Shown: in pieces, positions 41,501-50,500 of the stretch
Position numbering within the stretch: position 1 is the stretch's first letter
Layout: every line of letters begins with the position of its first letter
Assembly (NCBI GenBank): GCA_033239525.1
Contig: BSYO01000035.1
Coordinates: forward strand, 4,748,627-4,812,626
Length of the DNA stretch: 64,000 nt
Direction: 5' to 3'
From: Nepenthes gracilis
Lineage: Eukaryota; Streptophyta; Magnoliopsida; Caryophyllales; Nepenthaceae
Program-made: the position numbers and the translations under genes
The notes under the pieces: model-generated
Told to the model about the DNA's origin: nothing
Seen by the model: the letters and a program-made list of their open reading frames with translations, nothing else
The model's database searches: none

Positions 41501-44500
41501 ACGTAATCGGAAAAATTATACAAGTATTGAGTATGTCAAATGCAAGTAAGTTGGTAATTAAAAGTGTGAAAATACAAGCAAGCAATTAATAGTAACATGT
41601 AACAATTGGATATAAGAAAAGATTACTAGAATTTATTCCCTTTTATAGAGAGTTTTGGGTTTTTGGCCTTTGGTACTAATATACATTGAAAGTTTCAAAC
41701 ATTTACCATGGAGTATCTAATTTTTTTTACAATACTTAAATTCAAACTAAATTTACTTAAATTTCTACAAAAAATCAAGGATGCAAGATAAATTATATAA
41801 AAATTTACATTGCTAGGCTTAGATATTCTAACACAATGCAGGAATAAGACTGCTTACATTTGACCCCTCATTTGATCCTATGGTGTGGGACTCTCATGCA
41901 CTATTTTCACTTTATAGAGGGTGACCCTTGGCGTACCAGTAACATATAAGTTGGGAAAGCATTATTTTATCCTGTTGGCATTTCTTCTCCCAGCCTCTAT
42001 TTTTTTTTAAAGCTCTGTTAACTTGGCTTGGCAGTTTATCATAAGCGAGGGTGCAAACATCTGTCAACAGAACAAACAAGTGGTATCTGCCAAGTTTCTC
42101 ATGCTTGCCTTGAGCTTGGTTCATGAACTTCAAATACTGCAGAGGAAAACTGATGCCCAAGCTTCTCTTGTTGAAATGTTTTCTGATGCCTTCCATGTCA
42201 TATTGGTAATTGCCATAGCTGATTAAATTCTTTGCTTGCTCCTGAAATATGTCTAGGGCTTCACAATAGTAGTGAAAATTTGTAACATATTTTGTCTGTT
42301 ATGCAGGAGGAGCTGATTTCTTTTACTGCCTTGTCTTGTTCCATATTCTGGTCTAGTAAGGTATTGGGAGAAACAAGATTGCCTGGTTTCCTAACAGGGA
42401 AATTAGGAGGACCTAGTCAACGTCGGCTCTCTTCTCCTATGGTCACAGCTGTTCTGCAAGCTGTATTGCTCCTTGCTTCATTATTTTGGTGTACTGGCTT
42501 CATTTGCTTTCTATTTTTCTACATGTCATTTTTTCCTCCTGTAAATTCTGGCTTCACATGCCATTTCTGTTCTCCTTGGGCCTTTAAAAGAAAGAAAATT
42601 TGCCCCCTTGTTTAGAAGTATTTGATGATAAAATTTGTAGCGATAAATAGCTTCCTTTTTTGGGGTTGTAAAAGATGTAGAACTTGCTATGGTTATGCGT
42701 TCAATATGCGGCTTTAGTCAGGAAATTTTATTTCACAGGTTAGCTGCTATATGTAAACAAAATAGTGTTCGCAAAATCAGACCTTGGCTGGAATATTTTT
42801 ATTTAAAGACTAAATATTACCAAAAGTAGAAACTATGCTGCTGAAGAATCAGGTCACTAGGGATATAGGGGCTTTGAAATGTACCTTTTGATAATAGCCT
42901 GATGGGTATGAGATTTTTTCCACTGGATGGATAATTCAATATAAAGTGAGGTCAGATACTAGCATAATGAGTAATAGCATAAGGCTTAAAGCCTCCCAAA
43001 AAACTGTGGTCACTAAAGGCCTTATATTTGTATTTTGTTTCATTTTGACCCCACACAATGTATAAACCAAACCTGACTAAGCCTTTTACGAATAAGTTGG
43101 GCATCAACCTGGATTTTCATCTCCATTCAACTATATTGTAGTCAGTGGCCATTACTAAGTCTAAAAATGCTAGATCACACAGGATGGTATCCTTCAAACT
43201 CTTACGTGTTTCTCTTCTACCTCTTCTATGATGAGCCTTTCCCATATCTCCTAACGGTCTACTAGGCGGTCTTGCTGTACAAGACTAAACCATCTCAGAC
43301 ATGTCTCTCTCATTTTTTTTTCCTTTTGTGGGTGCCACCCGGAATTTCTCCAGGATAACATCATTTTGGATCCTCTTTGTTCTTGTAGGGTCGGACAACC
43401 ATCTCAACTTCACTTGGATGTGTTGCTATTTGACCTTCCAACACTATGATTTATGTAACTTGGTTGACCAAATAGCCACAGTGTAGTATTTTCATTTAAG
43501 TTTGAGCAATATTCTCCAATCACACGGGATCTTAAAACCACTTTTTCACTTCATGCATCCTGCTGTAATCCAATGAATAATATCCTCATTGATTGTGATA
43601 TTTCTAAACTATTGATCCAAGATATTTGCAATAATCCCTCTTTGTTAGGCTTTAGTTCTTATTTTCCTACTATCTATTGTGTGTTGTTACTGAACTTATA
43701 TTCCATATATTCATTCCGTGTTTGTTCCATAGATTCCAAAACCTCTAGCTTCCAAAATTGTTTCCCTTTTTCTCCAACTTAGCGTTACTGTCCTTATGTT
43801 TCACAGCGTGGTACATCATCTTGAATGTGCTTGGTTGATTCATCCATAGCCAAGGCAAATAGATATGTGCTTAAAGCTTTCTTGTGGTGTAAATCAATAA
43901 TAATTGGAAAAATCCTTGTCTCTGATGTTTATTTCATTATACATGACACTACTGCAGTATGCATAATTTTCTATATCTTGGATGTATGCAATGAGTCTAC
44001 CTTTTTCCTCAATCATAGCTCTCTTAGGACAATATGATATGCTTTCTATAAACCTTTAAACATTATATGGAGGTCATCTTGTCTTTCTAATTTGCTCGAC
44101 CAAGCACATGGGCAAATAGTTATGTCAATGGTTGGCCTGTTTGGCATGAATCCAAATTGGTTCTATAATGTGCTGATATCTCACCTCTGCCTCCTTTCAA
44201 TCACCTTTCTCATAACCTCGTAGCTGACATAACTCCGTGTATCCCCTTTGTTCTTGTACATGGGTACCAATGTGCGTTGTCTTCACTGATTCTAACATCT
44301 TCTTTGTTCCTGGGATTTTGTTAATTAATCTAGTTAACAAAGAAAATTTCTTTTCCCAATATATTTCAGAGCCTCCACTGGGATACTATTTCTCACAATT
44401 TCCTTCCGTATCTTGATCATCTTCAATACTTCTTTAACTTCCTCACTTTCAGTACCCGATAATAAGATATATTTGAATTTTGATGCAATTTATGCTGTTT

Positions 44501-47500
44501 GGAAATCCTTGATACTTGCTGTGTCGGTAGAGTTCTTGTGGAGATCATGCTAGCAGATGCACACAAAAAAAAATTGTTGTATATTTACCTTCAAGTTTTC
44601 CTGTTCTTAATTTCAAAATGTAGATGTAGTGCCTTGCAGTTTCTCATCTGTTAGTCTTTGAACCTCTCAAATTAGGATATGATGTTTCTTCCATAAGTTC
44701 ATCTGATAAATTGCATGCTGCTAGTATTTACTTTGTTGTTTGAAAAAAAAGCCTATTCTAACCCTTTTTTGTTGATGTATGAACAGATTACGTCCATAAA
44801 GACTGTCTCATCTATCTCGTATTGGTGTTCACTTTCAAGAAAAGACTATGATTTAAATTCCGCTTATACTTTTTTGTGGGAATTCTTTCACAAGGTTGTT
44901 TCAAACCCTATGTGTGATTCAGAGGTATGCTTTAACTAAGTGATAAAACATGTCGCTGTGAAGATGTTTCCTTGCAGTATGTTACAAATGTTTTCAACTG
45001 ACTAGTTTTAATGCATTGTGCAGACTAGTTCTGAGATTCATTTAGGTGCATATGAGGCATTGAGTTCTGTTCTTAAGGCGTCAGTGCCTGTGTTCTCTGT
45101 AGAAACTATAATTCTCATTCGGCAAATTAATTCTTCATTATTGCCAATCGCAGAAGACAAGCCTCTGCTTGATTCCCTGGTTCTTACTTTTCTAAAGCAT
45201 ATTAATAATCTCCTTGCAATTGGACTATTAACACGAACCAGAGCAGCGATGTTGTTGAACTGGAAGGTAAGTAGCTCTCTTAAAGTTTGCTGGTTTCCTT
45301 TGTTCCCTCTTTTGCTTGTTTTACCCTTATTTTATTTCTTTTATATGTTCTGTTGGTATGAAAAAGGCATCATATTTTCTCTCTTTGTCTAGCTGTAAAT
45401 TAAGTGTTCATCTCATTTATTGATGTTTTATTTTATTGTCATTTAATTAGTTTTTCAATTTAGAGCATTGCTTAAATTATCTGATGTTTTGGCTTGTTGC
45501 ATAGTCACAATGTGCATCATTGCAGCATTAGTTGGTTGATGGACAACTGTAGATTTTAACTTTGTTCCCGTGGTTGATTTAGTGGCTCTGTCTAGAATCT
45601 CTGTTGTCGATTCCTCACCATGCTCTTGAAAATGGAGTCCATCTGGAGTGCAATAATTCTTTTTTCTCAGATGATGCCATCAGATGTATTTATGATGACC
45701 TTGTGGAAAGGTAAAAGAAATGCAGTTAACTCTTTACTTTCTTGCTTGGCTAAGCTTGAGGTGGAACAGCATGGATGAAAATAACATTATCTGTATTAGT
45801 TGAATTAGGGGATCCTTATCAGTATCGTACGTATTGGATGTGCAAATTAGAACTTTGGGGTATATATCGGCTGGCATCGGAACACGGTGACATATTTTGA
45901 TTTTGTCACTGTATTGGGGGTCAATACGAATATATATGAGCTGATACTTTATATATCAGCCAATATTTTATTCCATATATCGAAGTCATCATTGGATGTA
46001 TATCCATGTTGATGTTCTGGATTCAAAGTTTCTGCTTAATGAATTGAAATCTCTATATTTTGCCTCGACAATGACTGTGATACTGCCAGTGATTTTTTTC
46101 TCATGAAATAGCATAAATATTTGCAGCCTCGAGAATGCTGGGGAAGATTCCATTTTGCCCATGCTAAGATCAGTCAGAACAGTGTTAGATCTACTTACAT
46201 CAGACAGTTCATTTATCTTTTCATGCCGTGGGGTTGATGTACAGGTATGCCATACTCCCTGGATTGATTTCTTGCTTGAGTGTTGCTCTGAAGTATTTAG
46301 ATTTTGGTGGTCCTGTACTTGTGAGAGATTCTGGAGTAGTTTTTCTCACACTTGACTGTTATGTTTATTCTTTAGAAAGGTGCACAACATTTTTTCCCCT
46401 ACAATTGTGCTTTCAAGTGTATTAGGCAAGCTTATGTAATAGAGTCGTGAAATGATATATCAATCGAAAGGCAACATATCGACCAATATATATTGGTATT
46501 AGATCCCTGATATCAGTAATTACAAAACTTGACAAAGTAGATATGTCACTGTATCGATAATATATCGGACTGATATTCAAATTTTGGTAGATACATTCGA
46601 TATTTTTTAATGTATTGGCCCATACACTTTATATATGTTGATACATGTTATATTTTCTGGTAGATCCCTCAATATCCCCCCCCCCCAACTTACAAAAACG
46701 ATTTGTATTCAAAATATTCCCTACTTATACAACCATAGTCGATATTGATATTTTCATCGATGGTAGAGACCTTTAAAGGATTAAGTCTACCCCTTAAAGA
46801 TGAGTTGCTAGAAGTTACAAACGTCTTCTGTATATCATTTTTTCCATAATGGAATAAAATCCATTAAGTATATCATTTTTTTCCATAATGGAATAAAATC
46901 CATTAGTTTAATGGAGATGCTAACATCAAGTGAGGGAGGGGATAATAAAGGGAAAACCAGGGATCAGGTTGAGCAGGTTTACAACCTACTCCAAATGTGA
47001 TGAATTTAAAGACTAGTGCTTTCACGATTGCTTATGCTGATTTTCATTTTTTTTTTTTACCAATTGGCCCTTTCCTTCCTATTTCCCATCCTCAATAAAA
47101 ATTAACTTTCAATGAAAAGAAAAAAAAAAGGAAAAAAACCAGTGATAGGTAACAATAAAAAATAATGCTTCCAAACAACAATATGATCCTGTTGCAAAGT
47201 GCTACTCTGCAGTGCTTTTTGGTTTGCTTTCATTGACACGGTGGCAATGATTCGATTGGTTGTACTTGTTTTGTTTGCTGTATGGATTTATAGTTTGTTG
47301 CATCTAGGATGATATGGTATTTATGAAATACATGCCGTTATGTATGTATCGGGGGGTGAAATACTAATATTTTCTGATACCACAACAAAAACACAATATG
47401 TTGCCGTATTAATAATACATCAAGATATATAGGCTGATATTTTAAGTATTGGTCAATATATCTGATATGGCAAATATTCCTCCCCCCCCTTATTTTGTTC

Positions 47501-50500
47501 TGTTTAATTTTTTTTTCTGCATCAAACATGTCCACTATGGCTACATTCACGACTAATATTGAGAATGTCCATCATGATATTAAATTATTTATTGTTTATT
47601 GTTATTCCCTTTATCTTTTTTCGATCACTTATTTAGTTATTTTCTCCAATAGTCTGTTGTAATTTTCCTTTGATTATGCCTTTTGTTCTTCATTTTGATT
47701 TTCTTTTCTATTTTCACTGAAAAAGTTCATCAACGAGCAGTGCCTAGTTGTTGCGTAAGGGTGACTGATCAGGCTAGAAACATTTTTTCCATTAAATGGA
47801 AACATCCTTGCAATATTGGTGCCACACTAAAGCTACACCGCATATACTTACAATCATCCTGCATGTTAGACCTTGCTTGTCTATACCAAGCCAAATCTAT
47901 TTGGCTAAAAGGAATATGTATTGTTCTTGTGCCCAAGAAAGATGGGCGTGTTCGTATATGCATCGATTTTTGAAATCACTATAAAGCATGTTCTCAAAGA
48001 TTTTTTTTGCCACGACCCAGAAACATAATATACGCAGGTCAAAAATAAAATCAGATTAGTAATATTTCCATCAACCATAAAAACCCAACCCAAGTGTGAC
48101 AATCCATACATATACAGGACCTAATATAATAAGACCCGCACAAGACCTCATCAGATATAAATCCGAACAAAAAGTACATGACCTGCTATTCAAATATCGT
48201 AAGGAAGGTATCCAAATATACAATTCCAATATTTCTCATACAAAGATCAATGCCATCATCCGGCCATAAATAATAACTATAACACATTTTTGAGATAAAA
48301 AACGTACTCAATATAACATCTCCTCTCACCGAAAGAGATATCCATGCCACATCACATCCGAACTCCTACAAGCGTATCCATGCCACTAGTCTGAAGAGAT
48401 AAAATATGAAAACGTGAGCTTAAATCTCAGTAAGTATCATATATAGATAAACAGTATATATAAATCAGAGGGAATGGATAACATATCAAAACCGTGTAAA
48501 AACAAAATACAATGTCCGTGAAATCCCTGAAAATCGAGATGTATCGTATTAAATTATCGTCCGTATCAAACAGTTCCTTCAGGACATAATCGCAGCCGTC
48601 ACCACATCCGTGTGGGACACCTACCATAGTCCGGATCCAAATCTCATATATCATATGCTGAAATCAAAGGAAATACCGGAACCAAAATATATAAATGTAA
48701 AACATGTTCCGAGGCTTAATATATCAATACGTACAAGACATTCCTATCGTCCATCCGTGGGCCAAACCACGTCTCTTGAATCACAGTCCACCCAAATACA
48801 TGCAGAAATACAAAGTATGTATGAAATCGGAGAACCAAAGATAAATAATGCCAACTTGATGAAGGGTTACCATCGTCCGGTAACCACAGCTATATTGGCT
48901 GCGATTTAAGCCAACAGTTCAAGGCTCGGCTATGGCTTAGGCCAATAGTTCAAGATCATCCATGTACTCTGTCTCCTATAAATTAGGAATTTGCTCACTA
49001 TATTTTACCATTCGCGGCTTTGGATACAACCTCAAGTTTTAATTATATATTAGGACGTCCGAATATATTAGTTTTTTGTCAATTCCTTATAATAGTTTTT
49101 ATTTAAATATATAGCGGGGTAGGTCAGTTACAAAATGTCTCAACCTTCCTGCGAGCGGAAGGGGGCCACATCATATACGTCCTCGTCGGGACTAAGCCTC
49201 CCCGTTGGGAGCGGTACCAATATTTCATACCTCTGATCACATATAATGACCCATTGGATCTCAGACCGCCATGGTTCCATAGTGACCCCGCCCCCGACCG
49301 CATGCGTGTGAATCGACGCACGGCCTGGTTCATGATTCCACAACATACGGATACACAAATATATATATATATATTGTCCGGATGTCCGAAAATCTCCCAA
49401 ATCATAAATGCCTATGTAAAACCACCACAAAACTAGTAAAATATACATGCATGTACATAATTAATAAATTGGATGTATATGAAAATAATGCATGTTAGTA
49501 AAATCTCCAACAGTAGTCAAAACATATCATAAATTAAATCAGATCAAGAATAGGGTTAGAGGATACTTGCCTCGACTTTATACTCTGCAAATTTGAAGAA
49601 AGGATATCCCGAAACACCCGAATCCCGAATCTGGCATTTCTCTCTCTCCAGCCACCTTCCTTCCACACGGCCTCTCTCTCCGGGCGCGCCAGCTGCTGCG
49701 CCGCCTCACCCGCATCAGCCGCGCACCACCGCCCCGCCTCACGGGTTGCCGCGACCACCTTTCGCCTCCCATCCAGCCACCGTCCTTCCCCGATGAGCCT
49801 CTCCCTCCCCAACTCCCTCTCTGCTTTCCCATTCTTTTCTCTTTTTCTGCTTTTTTTTTTTATATTTTATATTATTATTGTTATATATATATATTTATTT
49901 ATTTATTTATTTATATTTTCTATTTTACTTTTCTTTTATTCCCGAATTCAAATTGGTATTCGGACAACAGCATGAGCGCGCTCCGAGCGCCACTCCGAAA
50001 TTCCGATCATTTCTCAAAATTTCATAATATTTTAATTTATTTTCACTACGTCCGAAATACCCAAAATCACAATAAATATTAAAATAATTCAAACGGAATC
50101 TAGAATATTACACTTTTTTGTTGTCACACATTAATTTGCTTGTGGACAAAACTATTGTGAAACTCTGCCTATTTTTCAGCTGGAGATCAGAAAATCCCTT
50201 ATCCGCCTTATTATATTGGCAATCAGCATTCCATCCCATGAATTGCATATAATGACTGACTGTGGACTTGGTCATTCTATTGTCAATTTAACTGAAAATA
50301 TCGTATTCAAGTTAATTGCTTGGCTTGAATAAATGAAAAAGACAAATAGTACTCTTGTTGGATTGCCAAGCTGCTTATAATAAGCATCAAGTGTCTGCCC
50401 TTTTTTACTCATCGGGCTTTTTTGGCGACTCTATCTTCATTTTCCATCGATAGAAAATTACATTGCTTCTCATCTTAGATGATCTATTAAGTGCCTTTTT

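Larger units (their letters stand above)
29008..41833 (-). mobile_element. Outer Ty3/gypsy chromovirus-type retrotransposon, minus strand, interrupted by a second element
   Basis: LTRs at 29008-29421 and 41387-41833, flanked by the exact target duplication CAATG (29003-29007 and 41834-41838). Reading leftwards: a PBS-like sequence at 41371-41383 (TAGTACTAGAGCC on the minus strand, decayed tRNA-iMet type), gag near 40900-39950, protease region near 39800, RT near 39180-38880 ([12 protein letters not shown]), RNase H near 38560-38400, integrase near 37700-37300, a chromodomain split by the inner element ([15 protein letters not shown], 29562 leftwards), and a polypurine tract next to 29421. Coding is broken by many stops and frameshifts, so it is dead. 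Without the inner insertion it would be about 5.7 kb, about the usual length for this group. Confidence 0.88.
28603..42034 (+). other. TRM3-like intron 12 (13.4 kb) with nested retrotransposons
   Basis: Almost the whole intron is the outer gypsy element (29008-41833), which itself hosts the inner gypsy element (29563-36690). Only about 0.6 kb of the intron is not accounted for by these elements. Confidence 0.9.

Noticed and set aside
49534..49832. Arginine/glycine-rich minus-strand frames
   Set aside because: They arise from the GC-rich core of a solo-LTR-like element; two overlapping frames are open because of composition, and neither has a recognisable domain.
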